From positions 62,001-126,000 of the forward strand of contig JADLSH010000257.1 in assembly GCA_016169945.1 (NCBI GenBank): a stretch of DNA of 64,000 bases, in the 5' to 3' direction. A program made the position numbers and the translations under genes. Of the stretch, positions 42,902 to 54,115 are shown in pieces (position 1 is the first letter of the stretch; every line of letters begins with the position of its first letter). The notes beneath the pieces are model-generated. The model searched no databases, was not told the origin of the DNA, and was given only the letters and a program-made list of their open reading frames with translations. This stretch comes from Trachythela sp. YZ-2020. Taxonomy: Eukaryota > Cnidaria > Anthozoa > Malacalcyonacea > Clavulariidae.

Positions 42902-43030
42902 TCCGTAATAACCTCCAATTTAAAAGCACGCGGTGGTATTTGATTTCTCCCGGGGAAATGCGGCGTTGAAGGTTATTACGGAAAAATAATAACCTAGTAC
43001 CAAGTTATTACCGAAAAATAATAGCCTGGG
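42902..43030. repeat. Inverted repeat with CCGTAATAACCT arms
   Basis: CTCCGTAATAACCTCCAA near 42902 pairs with TTGAAGGTTATTACGGAAA near 42968. A second smaller inverted pair (GGTTATTACGGAAAAATAAT / TTATTACCGAAAAATAAT variants) follows. Confidence 0.65.
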
Positions 43031-43171
43031 ATAACTTTACGTTAAAAATTAGCATAATTAACAAAACGCATTTAAATTAAGTATCTCAAACAAAATCACC
43101 CGCCCAAGCATACACAAAACTTCAATCAAATACATACAACTATTCTACGCACAAAGTAAAAATCAAGTTTG

Positions 43172-43830
43172 TCACGACAGGTTAAAGTTAATAGTAATAT
43201 TATGAGGAGTTGTTTTCTTATCTGTTTTTTTGGTACTCATATCTTCATGCAACTTCGTTTCCTCCTCTTTAACAGCTTCTTCAGGTTTGGTCTCCTTTAC
43301 TTGAACTGCCATCTTTTTTGACGGTGTTGAATGCCCGTACACTACGGACGAAACGCTCTCCTCCAGTTCTTTGCTTGTTCTTTTGTATGCTCGTACAGCC
43401 AAACTTCGATGTCCTTCAATAAAAGACGACGTATAAGTCTTAAAAATTTCCAAAATATTAATCAGCATCCGAACGATTCGTCAAAACTGAATAACCTGTT
43501 TTTTCACATATTAGTTGTTCGTCAACTTTTGCGTCGTATAATCTTGTTGCCGCTGTAGCCCGTAAACTGTGGTTTGTTTTAAAACCAGTAATTCCTCCAG
43601 CGTCACAAAGTCGCTTTACCGTTCTTGATAACTTATTATGGCCCAACGGAACACCAGAATACCAACAGTCAGGCTTGGTTTTTTCAACGGGGTGAGGTAG
43701 AACGCGTCGTTATTTCTTTCTTTTGGACTATAACGAGAAAATTCATACATTACACTTTGACAAGCGGTCTTAATTACATCAAAACGATAAAATACTCTAT
43801 AGTACAATCAAACAAAACAAGCTCTTACCA
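43172..43830 (-). pseudogene. Crypton/QRICH1-type tyrosine recombinase, C-terminal part
   Basis: From the high coordinate: FYLTPLKKP, a frame change in the A-run near 43683, then KPDCWYSGVPLGHNKLSRTV. GFKTNHSLRATAATRLYDAK (box II H-x-x-R) and EQLICEKTG follow. About 85 bp with GT...AG ends separate this from GHRSLAVRAYKRTSKELEES, which carries the catalytic Tyr (AVRAY). Joined at those sites, the text reads ICEKTG then HRSLAVRAY, the canonical order, so a short intron is likely. A Lys/Glu-rich tail ends at 43172. Such recombinases drive Crypton transposition and are relatives of vertebrate QRICH1/ZMYM C-termini. The N-terminal arm is missing. Confidence 0.65.
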
Positions 43831-44214
43831 AAGCCTACAATATTTTTCGTATAAACGCACTATGCATCTCGTCGAATCAGTATTTTAATATGCCCAAGTA
43901 ACTTTCGGTTTAGTTTTTCTTTCTTTAAGCCCACCGGAGTTGGTTTTACTAACATCCTCGCTGTATTCAAGATATTTCTTGCCCTGATCATCGTACTTCA
44001 AAGCAATTTGCGAATGCAAAATGCAAAGCAATTTGTGTGAATTCATTCATGCACACAACACTTAAAAATAATTGATTTAAAAATCGTAATAACACAATTG
44101 AATTTTCAAATCCCTAATTGCTCTTTTTCAAAAACAAACTATGTATTAGCTTGAATTTCTAATGTAGAAACCTCCGAAAAACAAAAGAATAGGCTGTGGC
44201 AAGTATATAAACAA

Positions 44215-44323
44215 GTTAAAGCACTCGGGAGTCGGTTTTTATTTAACTGTAAAGACCTCGCGCTTCGCGCTCGGTCTTCACAGTTAAATAAAAACCTCTC
44301 CCTCGTGCTTTAACCTTTATGTA
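44215..44323. repeat. Perfect hairpin with GCGCTTCGCGC loop
   Basis: GTTTTTATTTAACTGTAAAG ... CTTCACAGTTAAATAAAAAC pairs over about 24 bp with one G/T difference around CTCGCGCTTCGCGCTCGG. Outer arms AAAGCACTCGGGAG / CTCCCTCGTGCTTT extend it. Confidence 0.9.
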
Positions 44324-44782
44324 AAGTACTTCGTTTAGCATGCATCAATACGGAATCCAAGCGCCCACGGTGAATTTGCTCAGTAAGTACGTCTTTATTT
44401 TAAGTTTCAAAATTTGTTTCAACTTCCAAGCAATCTTTCAAGCAATATTTTTAACTTTCAAGTGATGTAAGTACTAATATTTTTTGTACTAGGAATACCT
44501 TTTTAAGTAAATAACTATAAATGGTTGTTTTATTGATCTTTCGTGTATATACTGTATTCTATATTCAATATGCATAATTATAATGCATGCATTTTATGCG
44601 TCCTATTAAAAGTACGCATTTTATATTAGTACTTATCTATTTTGCAACTCAGACAAAACTTTTTCTTTGATGTTAAATTTTCAATTTTAACCCTAATTGA
44701 AACAAACTAACGTTTTACGGTATTGTATAATAATCAATAATAGCAATAATCATTTATTTAAAAAAGGGTTTTGGTTGAAAAA
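44324..44782. other. Intergenic
   Basis: No gene. A+T-rich flank of the next transposon-like gene. Confidence 0.4.
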
Positions 44783-47535
44783 ATGTCTTCAAGTGATGAA
44801 AATAGCAGTGACAATGAGTCCAATGTTGAGAGTGAACAGATTGGTGCAAAGTCGAGCAAGCTCTCAAATGAGCGAAAATTTTGGCAGTATATTTTCAAAC
44901 AGCTTCCAAGAAATTTTGAGAAGGTTGTAATGATCCACAGGTTCCTAAAAGTGCGACACGTATACAACCTGGAACTAACAAGAAAAGAGTGCAACAAGAC
45001 CTTCACTTTTGCTTGGTCTGTAATAAGACGATTTCCCGTGGTAATCAAGCATCAATGGAAAGACATGCTGCTTCTAACCACAAAAATGATCCTGGCTTCA
45101 ACTTTTCAAAATCAATTGTTCCAATAAATCATCAAGCAGCTGTTGCAGAAAAAAGAAAAAAGAAAATAACATATTGTGTGAAAGTGAAGACACAGAAGAA
45201 GGAATGGAAATAGAAATTCCTCAGACACCAATACTAAATCTCTATCATGCAACAACCACGCAAGATGAAAGCAAGCGCCCTATTCAATTAACTCTTAATT
45301 TCACCTCGAACGAAAATTCGGAACAGGCAAAAAGAGATTGTGATTCAACATAAACTTGACAAGCTTCTAGAAAGGATGGAAATAACTCCTTCAGAAAATA
45401 AGTGTGTGGTCAACAGTGAAACTGAAGCAGCAGTACAGATTTAATCTTCTTGTCGTTCAGACATTGCTGGCTCCGGTTTTAACTTCTATCCTGATACGTT
45501 TGGTGGGGGAATTGTGAGATGCGAAACATGTTTTGAGATGATATGTGACAACAGTCCTGCTCTTCTGGACAAATATCCATTACAAGTTCAACGAAAGATA
45601 GAGAAATCGCCTGGAAATTCATTAGGAGCTGGACTAATGATTCAAAAAGAAAAAGTGGAAAAAACGTGGATGACAGGAGGCAATCAACCATGGTACATTT
45701 TTAAAAACATGATGTTAGAACATGCAAGCTGTACAACTAGAAATGGAGGAAATGGACACTACAGAGCACTTATTACTCGAAAAAGGCGACGTGTTATCAA
45801 AGAAAGATCGATGGATGTATTGTGTAATCAATTAAAGTCAGCTCTCCTTACCGTCAAAATAAAAGCTGCATCACTACATTACGAAAATGTGATTGGCTTG
45901 GGTCATGGCAGAAATCAAGTGAAAGCCATAGTTCAAGCTTTTGAATGCTATTTACACAAGCGAACGCGTGATGTCCTCACAACGCCTTTACCATCAACAA
46001 AACTGCCACCACACTTTGGAACTATACGCGCCATCCAGTCGATGCTCCGCCCGTGTACTCATTTTCTGAAGCAGGTCTTGAAGGAGGCACAGCTGAGGAT
46101 TTAGCAGAACAGGTGATCTCTGCACTGGTTAAAACTTTAAAGCTTCCAAATAATGCTTTGTCGTCGTTGATGGCCCATAAGGCTGATGGTCAATACCAGG
46201 CAAGAATGTTTTTGCAAACATTGAAATCATCTGCACACGGCGACAATGAACACGAACTGGTGGATATCCGTGAGAATAGGGAGTTCTTGCGGCGCTTCAT
46301 CAAAAGTGCAAACCAATTTAATACGATGTTTGGCAGAGGAAAGGGGCATGCTGAATACCAGGGCTTTGCAAAACAAAGTTCCTTGAAAGCGCATGTCACT
46401 AAAGTGTACGCAACAACACGATTCGCAAGTAGCTCATTTTCCCAATTTGAGAGCGTATACGAAAGTTATGAAGCGCTGTGCAAAGCATTTTCAGAGATGA
46501 GGGAAACGGATGATGAAGACGAGGAAATGAAGTATATGGTGAAAGGTTGGGATTTCTGCTTAGATCTATGTGGAGTCATAGGCATTCTGTCAAAGCCCAT
46601 GGAGATGATGATGAAGGCTCAATCCTTGGACCAGTATCTGTGGTCTGTTACCAAATGGTGGCCAAAAGTAAAAGCCATTCTTCTGGCCATGAAGCGAGAT
46701 CTGAAACCGCAGCTGTCTGACATTCAGAAAGTAACCGTACGAAAGGAACTGTTCCCGAAACTCTGGGAACATTATAAAGATATCAATAAAGAAGATAGCG
46801 AAGCTTGTTTTTAAAGGGGTTCAGTTATTACCAGGTTGGATGGTCGTGGATATGACAGAACAGGTCGACAGCATTTCCAAAAAGAAGAGAAAGGTCATTG
46901 AATGGAACGATAGAACGGTGGAAGAGTCTAGGTATGCCACAAGTGCCTCCAAAGCAGCACACATATTAGGATGTTGCTTTCATTTACCAGACGTCTTATC
47001 CTTGGTACAAGGTTTAAACGGCAGATCCACTGCACGTCAGGTGGCTGCTCGTGATGCGAGTGAGTGAGTTCCACTCCTTCTACACCTACGTTTGTTCCTT
47101 GGCCCATATCAAAAGATTGGCAGAAGAAGAGGAGGAATTGAAGTTGCTTCCAGCTCTATCAAACCACGTGCATTGTCAGTTCAGGACGTAGTTTTTCAAG
47201 TTGTCTGGAGGGATCTTGGCGGGTGCAGAAAGTATTGGTTTCATCCTGTAAAAGGAACACACAGTCAAGCACAGTTAAAGGAATTTAAAGTAAAGAGCGA
47301 AGAGCATGAAATAGACGAAACGTTCGTTTTCACTTGTGATGATTGTGTTTGCAATGCCAGACTGGACCAGGCCAGGCAGGTACGGTCGGTAGGTGGTGGT
47401 CAGCAGCTTTTCGTTCAACCAAATATTTTGGAAAGAATTCTTGTGACATTGCTCTTAAATCTTCCCCCAAAGTGCATGAAATGGCATTTCAGAGGCTGTC
47501 GATTTCTGGAGGAGGATGCGCCCATACCCCCCTAA
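44783..47535 (+). pseudogene. BED-finger, hAT-like transposase-type gene, multiply frameshifted
   Basis: ATG 44783 gives an acidic start (MSSSDENSSDNESNVESEQ). After a shift near 44985, FCLVCNKTISRGNQASMERH followed by AASNH forms a CX2CX12HX4H BED-type finger. A second Cys-rich block (GIVRCETCFEMICDN, 45510) leads to WYIFKNMMLEHAS, LTTPLPSTKLPPHF, then (shift near 46070) LMAHKADGQYQARM, NQFNTMFGRGKG, ATTRFASSSFSQFE and KGWDFCLDLCGVIG. Further shifts near 46790 and 47090 precede a weak C-terminus. The 'DGQYQ' and 'TTRFxSS' elements recall hAT-like ZNF862/KIAA1586 relatives and a family repeated in cnidarians. Not active. Confidence 0.6.
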
Positions 47536-48394
47536 AGGTCTCGCTCCTTCAGCACTCGATACTATTGTCACTGCAGTGTCGGAGATCTTTAGCCCTCTCA
47601 ATTAGAGGCAGCAACGAGAACAGTTTACCTGTGTAAAATTTGAGGAATTATAAATATTGTTTAAAGTGCATGCCAAACAACTGTAGACTTTATTCTTATA
47701 GCTTATAAGAACTAGTTATCAAAGAATTAACATTCCATTTAATGAATTTATATAGATTATAGTAGTTTATATTTCTTTCGTGATATATATCTTTGCGGAC
47801 GGCAGAAAGAAAAATAGGGATTTGCAATTCAGTAGTATATTTAAGTAAGTCTATTACACAGGGTGTGGTACCCAATTCACCCGAGCCAGAGGCTCATGTT
47901 AGGCCTAATTGTTAGTATTGGGGAGGCAGGAAAACTGGAGTACCCGGACAAAAACCCAGGAAAGAACCAACCACAAACAACCCCAGTTATATGAGTTTTC
48001 AAGTGCAGGGAAGTTACCCAACATATTGTATAAATAAAGCATTAACCATTTTACTTTGAAAAATCTGCACTGGACCGTGGATTGTAAAGTACCCTAAACA
48101 GTAAACCTAGAATGGCTAGATACAATTTTTGCACTATTTTTGGTTGTAATAAATATTATTTAATCTAATAGAATATGGTGCTAAACAGTTAAATTTTGTA
48201 GAGTTAAACAGTTAAAGTACAGATTAAAGTGTTGAACTGTCGATATCTTACAGAAAGTACAGATTAAAGTGTTGAACTGTCGATATCTTACAGAATGTTT
48301 TTACATGTTCGCTTACGGTTCTTCAAAATGGAATTTATTCCACAACTGGTACCTGAGTTCGTATTAAGAGAACAACATGGTTTAAGATTCTACC
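47536..48394. other. Intergenic
   Basis: An exact 40-bp tandem duplication (GTACAGATTAAAGTGTTGAA unit at about 48217-48256 and 48257-48296). No gene. Confidence 0.55.
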
Positions 48395-48668
48395 ATGATT
48401 TTGATGTACATAGCGTGGTCTCTAATGTATTGACGAGTGCGTAGAGTTGAATGTTTAACAATTCAGGAAAACCACGACCCCCATGGCCATTCAGCTCCCG
48501 GTGTCCAGGTCTCCAATACAGCAATACTCCTTCTGTCCATTTGGAACTTCTGTTACTGTACCTTAATGTTCTGTCTGTGACTAAGATCATCTTGTTGGTC
48601 AACTAGAACAAACGTGCAACGCTTTGTGAAAGGCCAAGGTAGAGTTGCATCTCGATAACTTTTCAGCA
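48395..48668 (-). pseudogene. TRAF-like MATH domain, C-terminal part (copy B)
   Basis: On the minus strand: KSYRDATLPWPFTKRCTFVL, VDQQDDLSHRQNIKVQ, then a TAA, QKFQMDRRSIAVLETWTPGA, a frame swing through GRGFPEL, and VKHSTLRTRQYIRDHAMYIK. 'LPWPFxxKxTFxLxDQ' and 'FVKHSTLxTRxYIxDD' are hallmarks of the MATH (TRAF-C) receptor-binding fold. Stops and frame changes show decay. Presumed 3' end of the gene whose RING exon is at 52542-52713. Confidence 0.7.
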
Positions 48669-49721
48669 AGCGTACCAGTGGCGTGGTGGCCGGGAAGGGG
48701 GGGGGCATGGCCCCCAGCGATGGTTTCAAGAGGGGCGCCGTAATGCAGGCTGGGCGCCAAAATCACCAAAGAGGGATTAGTATTTAATTCTAAAATTTAA
48801 ATTTTTAAATTAAAATGCTCAAACAATAAAGCGCGATACTATTGCGGCACAACAACATATTTTTTATATAGTTCCTGTTGTTACGACAATCTACCTGGCG
48901 AAGAAAGTGTCTCTATAACTTAACAGTTTTAGCTGCGACTGCAAAAACTACCGTTTTAAACAATGACAGAGACGGGATGAAAACAAATTAAAACTGTTTT
49001 CGAGATGTTAGCGACAATTTTATCCAGGGGCTTACCGAGCGGTGGATTAATGTGGGGTGTGACACCCCCCACCTTTCTGAAAACGGTCGGTAGATTGATA
49101 TCAGATTGATGATGGTCGGTTTTTGAAACCAAAGCGGGAAGCGGCGGATCGGTAATTGTTCATACTCTAGCTATTTCTTGCAGAGCCAACTACAATCATC
49201 TCATCTCGAATAGTTTGTCGTTACTTTCACATTGTGTATATATGTATAAAAAGGAACAAAACCAATGTTCTTAACACTGACGCATTTAATTGTATACGGA
49301 GCAAATATTATTTCAAAACTTGGGGATGAGGTTGTAAAAAGTTAAAAAGTGAAAAAGTGCGTTGCAAACCTTGAATTCTTAGGTGTAAAAACTCCACAAT
49401 TTTTTATTTAATATCCTCTCAGGAAGCACGAAAAATGCACTTCTTTGGCTTCAAAAATGCAAAGTTTTCCTGATGGGGCATGCCCCAGACCCCCTAGGTT
49501 AAACCCGCAATAACAATTTGCTGAACCAAAATGCGAGACGGACAAGTAACGTTGTGCGCTCGCTGAGGCTTTTTTTGCACTTTAAATTCAGGGGGGGGGA
49601 GTAATTAAATTAGATCATTTATCTTCTTCGTTGTCCAAAACTTTAGATATATTAGATAAATAAAAAATTACGACATGCAACTGTGCGAATTCATTCTTCA
49701 AACAACACGTTGGCGGTTTTT
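48669..49721. other. Intergenic, worn MITE pieces
   Basis: Starts with CAGTGGCGTGGTGGCCGGGA (hAT-like end). Contains GTGTGACACCCCCCAC near 49060 and GGGGCATGCCCCAGACCCCC near 49475, matching motifs of the hAT element at 17183-18509. No complete element or gene could be bounded. Confidence 0.45.
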
Positions 49722-49730
49722 GAACAAGTA

Positions 49731-49955
49731 CAGTGGCGGAAATTTCGGTCGAGTAGGGGGGGGGGGGGGGAGGCAACTGCCCATCGCCTTTACGGAAAAT
49801 GGACAATTTGTCGGAAATTTTGACCATAAAAAGAGCTAAAAACAGCAGATTTTTAGTGCAAATGGGTTAGTTTCCGGAAATTCAGAATCTTTTTGTCGGA
49901 AATTTACGAAGTTTTAGGAGGCTTTGCCTCCCCATCAGAAAAAGCCACTGCTACT
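49731..49955. mobile_element. hAT-type MITE, 225 bp
   Basis: CAGTGGCGGAAATTTCGG left end and AAAGCCACTGCTACT right end, flanked by GAACAAGTA (49722-49730) and GAACACGTA (49956-49964), one mismatch. A long G run is near its left end. Same family as 51402-51595. Confidence 0.7.
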
Positions 49956-49964
49956 GAACACGTA

Positions 49965-50973
49965 GTCGTAGAACACAACTCGAGAAATATATATATTATT
50001 ATTGGTACATTTTATTACTATATTATTTATTATTATTACTACTAGTCTACTACTCAAGTTTATTAACTTGAGTAAAAGAGTCGAAGGGTTTCACAAACAA
50101 ATGCATTTCTAGGCAGTAGGAATGCCCTTGATGGGAACTTCTAGTTTATTGTAATGTCCATTACCTTTGCATTCAGTCAGTGACAATACATCAGTATCAA
50201 ATGCGCAATGGCCTTGGCGTTTCCTGCATGTTACCAAACATTAATCAGTCTCATAAATCTCATGAAACACAAAATACAGACGCTTGACAACTAATTACAA
50301 CTATATATTTCTTACTTGTCAAAAAGTTTAAGCTGACCTTTGACTTGAATTACTTTAACTCATTTTCATGTGGCAACATTTATAGAAATCATAAAACGTA
50401 CAAAACATGTAAACGTAGGCGTACGGTCCCAAATTTTTAGGGGGGCAGAGAACATTTCCCCCAACTAGCACTGAAAATGTCCGACTTTTAATTCAACATT
50501 ACTCCACCCTCCCCCCCCAATATAAGTTCCTAGTTGTTCAATAATACTTTTATTTCCAAATTACACAGACTAGATTGCTTTGGTTAATTTTTTTGCTTTT
50601 CCATTTAGTTCTCCCCATATTTTTTGCCCGGCTTGGGCTGAAAATGTTCCCAACTTGTCGACCTTTAAATTTTTCTGGGGGGGCAGCTGCTTCGAAATGT
50701 TGCTTTCAGAATTTTGCTATTATTTTCTACGTTGTTCATGTTGAAAATTTCATGTCATATGCTGCTACTTTGTTCTCAATATATTGTCATATCAACACAA
50801 TGTTGTTTGTCATAGAAGCCAATTGTATTTATACCAAGCAGCAATTACCTTAAATTTATGTTCTTTCATAGACTTGATATCTTGTTCATGGTATAGATTT
50901 TTACAGAAATTACTAGTCAAACAATTGTAAAACATAAAATCAATAAAACAGACTACAAATCACACATTATTAC
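49965..50973. other. Introns and intergenic
   Basis: Between decayed TRAF exons. ATT/ATA-rich microsatellite at about 49990-50045. Two copies of a CCCAAATTTTTAGGGGGGCAG-like block (about 50430; 50660) suggest an old MITE. Confidence 0.45.
50338..50370 (-). pseudogene. Decayed TRAF coiled-coil mini-exon (copy B)
   Basis: Minus-strand CATGAAAATGAGTTAAAGTA... ends AAAG/GTCAGC, matching the intact 42-bp exon at 54074-54115. It has lost 9 bp, gained an in-frame TAA, and the acceptor AG is now CA. Confidence 0.6.
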
Positions 50974-51081
50974 CTTCTTTTCCAAAGTTGAAACTTTCCA
51001 CACAAGAGTTTCAAGTTTTTGTTCAAGTCTTCCCACATCCAGTTGATGACCATTATCGCCACTACGGATCAAAAGTTGTAG
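50974..51081 (-). CDS. TRAF coiled-coil exon (copy B)
   Basis: Encodes LQLLIRSGDNGHQLDVGRLE, QKLETLVWKVSTLEKK, an amphipathic coiled coil as found before the MATH domain in TRAFs. Bounded by an acceptor (GCATAG/CTACAA) and donor (AAG/GTAAT). 108 bp, phase 0 at both ends. Confidence 0.65.
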
Positions 51082-51401
51082 CTATGCTGATGATCCTAGA
51101 TTGAAATTAGCCTGATACAAAAGCCTGCTTTTCACTATAAGAAAACAATGTGAAACAAAAGGCAAAACAGCAAAGTTAACGTACCTGTAGAAGAGAACTG
51201 AGGCATCCCTGCCAGATACAACCTTCATTACAATGATCTTCAAATATCTAGCATAGTACGAGTTAAAGTAAACCATAGTTGCAAGTAATGCACACTGACA
51301 CTAATGGGAGCAAGGAAGGGCAACTTGAATTTTTGAAAAAAACTTCATGCATTTCCAAATATAACTTTGGGTTAAGTATAGCCTTGAATAACCAATGCAA
51401 A

Positions 51402-51595
51402 CAGTGGTGGAAATTCACTTTTTTCCGGTGGGAGGGAGGGGGGACAGGCTCCTAAATTTCCAACAAAATCTTCTAAATTTCAGACAAACCCCCCACTTAC
51501 ACTCAAAATTGTCTGTTTTTAGCACTTTTTAGGTCAAAATTTCAGACAAATTGTCTATTTTTTGTTGACCCCCCACCCTGAAATTTCCCCCACTG
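51402..51595. mobile_element. hAT-type MITE, 194 bp
   Basis: Ends CAGTGGTGGAAATTCA and, reversed, CAGTGGGGGAAATTTC, with octamers AATGCAAA (51394-51401) and AATGCAAG (51596-51603). Non-coding. Confidence 0.82.
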
Positions 51596-51668
51596 AATGC
51601 AAGGGCATTATTACGCCTGCATTTGCAGGTAAAGGGCTGCTTTAATTTCCATTGTTCAGCCACCCTTA

Positions 51669-52230
51669 GGCCCCGTCCACACGTAGCTGGATAAGTTTGT
51701 ATCTGCAAACATTTTGCTGCGGATTCAACGCATTTGATCATATTTTAGCCTCAAACTAACCCTTCCATCGTAGCTGTGCTCCCCGATCAGACATGAGTCA
51801 TACGGTGGCTGCCAGTGGCGCCTTTAATAAGCCTTCGACTCGATTTAGCCAGGCTGCGTCCTTCGCAATTCAGCTCAGCTCTCAGCTGCAAGTAAGGATG
51901 ATTAGCACCTCCCCGCTTACTAATAATACACTAGAACCGCTTACAGAGCATGCGCTATATCGAACTCAGCGTAGTGATATTAGCGTGGGTGGATCTCAAA
52001 TTTCATCAATATGCGACATCCTTTTCAAAAAGTTGCGGTTACAGTGCATCCACACGTATCCGGATAAGTTGTGGTTTCAAAAGTTTCCACTCTGGAGACT
52101 GTTTTCAAAAAGTTGTGGTTACGTTTGTATTCGCAAACATTTTGTTCCGGTTACGTGTGGACGGATCGAAGGTGTAACCGCAACAAAATGTTTGCGGAAA
52201 CAAACTTATCCGGCTACGTGTGGACGATGT
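51669..52230. mobile_element. GGCCCCGTCCACACG-type MITE, about 560 bp
   Basis: Left end GGCCCCGTCCACACGTAGCT, with GGATAAGTTTGTATC and GCAAACATTTTG blocks. The right end is its inverted copy (CCGGCTACGTGTGGACGATG). TTA precedes the left end. Inner copies of the same motif (GCATCCACACGTATCCGGAT at about 52044; GGTTACGTGTGGACGGATCG at about 52150) show a nested second unit. A PIF/Harbinger-like origin is possible but the 3-bp duplication is not clear at the right. Confidence 0.65.
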
Positions 52231-52541
52231 CAACTACCAACTATGTAAAATTCTATATTATACTATATAACATACCATTGCATTCTATTCTGCATGACGG
52301 ACACCAAGGACCTATCCTGTTTAAATTAATATATGTTGCTGTCTTTTCAATAATTTCTCACCTTTCATAGGTTTCACTAAGCACTATCGTGCAGCAGATA
52401 TGGACATATGGTGGTCAACCCACAGTTATCTGCGTAAGAAAATGTAATTTCTTTTCATTACATATAGTAGTCTTGTATTTGGCGGCAAATAAATATAATT
52501 GAGACAACATTTCTGAAGTTGGCCAATGAAGTGAATCTTAC

Positions 52542-52713
52542 TTAATTTTAAGAATATCGTCAATACAGAGCGCACAAAATTTATGTCCACAATCTCTCAC
52601 TTGAACAAGATCTTTCAAAACTTCCAAACATATAGCACATTCCCAGGCATGTCTTGCTGCATTCTGATATTAAACCACTTCAATGGGTAGCCTGAGTGAC
52701 CGTTTGTTGCCAT
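52542..52713 (-). pseudogene. TRAF-like RING exon, copy B, frameshifted
   Basis: Clear sister of 34295-34461: MATNGHSGYPLKWF is in frame. A one-base deletion (TTTAATATCAG for TTTAAAGATCAG) then throws the RING out of frame, although its codons (ECAICLEVLKD, CGHKFCALCIDDIL) remain readable in the shifted frame. Donor GTAAG intact, with 4 extra bases TTAA before it. Upstream sequence TTTAATATTAACGAAAGCAAAG is shared with copy A. Confidence 0.75.
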
Positions 52714-53597
52714 TTCAACGCCCAAGATCAATCGGGAAACATACTTTAATATTAACGAAAGCAAAGACGCAATAAAAAGTACTTTGTGCAATTCTATTGT
52801 GCAGTGTGCATAAAATATAATTCATGAATCATCAGAGAATCATGATATATATAATTTTGTGGAACTATGGTTTGAATGATAATTACTTACTCTGATCTCC
52901 AAATTACAAGCTGGATGGATAGGAGAAGCGGAGAGGGAAAGCCGGGCTACCCCTCCCCCACCACACTGCGACGAAAGTGGACATTGATTTATTTTTCAAA
53001 TTGAATATATATTAGTAGCACAGTACAGAAGAAGGGGGGGGGGGGATGGTGGGCGCCAAGGAACTCCACCCCTGTAAGAGGGATCTTTTACTGTCAGTGC
53101 AACAGAACAGTTTTATACAAGTGAAAAATCAGAGGAATTATATACAGTCTATTCATATTTTAGGTAAAACGTATATTCGCAGAGAAATTGTAAGTACAAA
53201 TCTCACAGTATTTTGCCGATATTTTTCCTGCTAAACATGCCCAGAAGGCACCAAAGAAATGAACGAGAATGATAATATCGGTGGAGTGAAACGCGGGCCA
53301 TGTTCACTAGTTGTTTTTCTGTGCGTACATTTCTACATAACATGGCTCTGACCAAACATAACGTTCAAAACAGACCCAACAATGTTGCAAGCAACAATGC
53401 AGGATGATGTCGGACCAACCGACCATTGGCGACCAACACGTTGGACTAATTTGAACGGGCCTTAGTGGACAAAACTTAACTTTGACTTAACGTTCCCCGT
53501 CTGATAGCCAGAGCCAGAAGTCCGACTGATGATAAGTTTTAGATATTATTTTTATTATAAAGTAACATGATCCAGAATAACAATGCAATAACAATGT
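52714..53597. other. Intergenic, contains the near-empty site of the 34518-38483 element
   Basis: AACGAAAGCAAAG (52751-52763) and GTGCAATTCTATTG (about 52787) lie 21 bp apart here but about 4 kb apart around the TIR element. Homology continues to about 52930. No gene in the rest; a G run sits at 53036-53045. Confidence 0.6.
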
Positions 53598-53973
53598 AAT
53601 GTTTTGTCTTTGACTAAGATCATCTTGCTGATCAACAAGAATAAATGTGTAACGCTTTGTGAAAGGCCAGGTAGAGTGCCACCTCGATCACTTTTCATTA
53701 CCTTGCGTAACCAGATGACGCATCATTTAAGTAGGCACAGAGCTTTATTTTGTTCCCATGACTGGAGAACAAAGGTTCACTTCCAACATCACCGTAATCG
53801 TTGTCGTATTTTGCTTGAGCAAGCTTTCTTGTAAAGCAAACTATCTTCCAAGTGTACGCTGGTTCAGGTTCTTGGTGAGGTAAAGGTATCTGGACTATCT
53901 GTGGAGCATGCGCAAGTGGCATTGTTCGTGACATTAAGATTTCTTGTCTGAGAACTCTTACATCTTCATCATG
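53598..53973 (-). pseudogene. TRAF-like MATH exon (copy C)
   Basis: Acceptor CTCTAG/CATGATG, then HDEDVRVLRQEILMSR, a Pro-rich linker, and MATH start AYTWKIVCFTRKLAQAKYDN, EPLFSSHGNKIKLCAYLND up to GYAR with a donor-like AAG/GTAATG (53702). Directly beyond, homology to copy B resumes (KSDRGGTLP, then WPFTKRYTFILVDQQDD after loss of one T). Either the donor is unused and a segment was deleted, or the copy is rearranged. TAA and frame loss favour pseudogene. Confidence 0.65.
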
Positions 53974-54073
53974 CTAGAGCAATTAAATTGAGAATTTGTT
54001 TTCTTTAAATTTCTATAAAATTACAGCTCTTGGACTACATCTATTTCTTACTGGGCAAAAAAGTTAAACTAAC

Positions 54074-54115
54074 CTTTAACTTGAATTGCTTCAACTCGTT
54101 TACAGACTTTTCATG
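54074..54115 (-). CDS. TRAF coiled-coil mini-exon (copy C)
   Basis: 42 bp between TTACAG/CATG and AAAG/GTTAGT, encoding HEKSVNELKQFKLK. It precedes the copy-C MATH exon at a normal intron distance (about 100 bp). Short heptad-like coil. Confidence 0.55.

Larger units (their letters stand above)
42760..44323. mobile_element. Hairpin-ended element carrying a tyrosine recombinase
   Basis: At the left, GTGTTTTATTAGAT ... ATCTGATAAAACAC (about 42776-42829) forms a hairpin. At the right, GGTTTTTATTTAACTGTAAA ... its complement (44234-44293) forms another. Both have outer ACACTCG/CGAGGG-type arms and CG-rich loops. Just inside, an inverted pair ACTTGCCACA..CTATTCTTTT / its complement (42857-42893 and 44167-44204) links the two ends. 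The tyrosine-recombinase gene lies between on the minus strand. Boundaries are approximate; target duplication not found. Confidence 0.5.
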
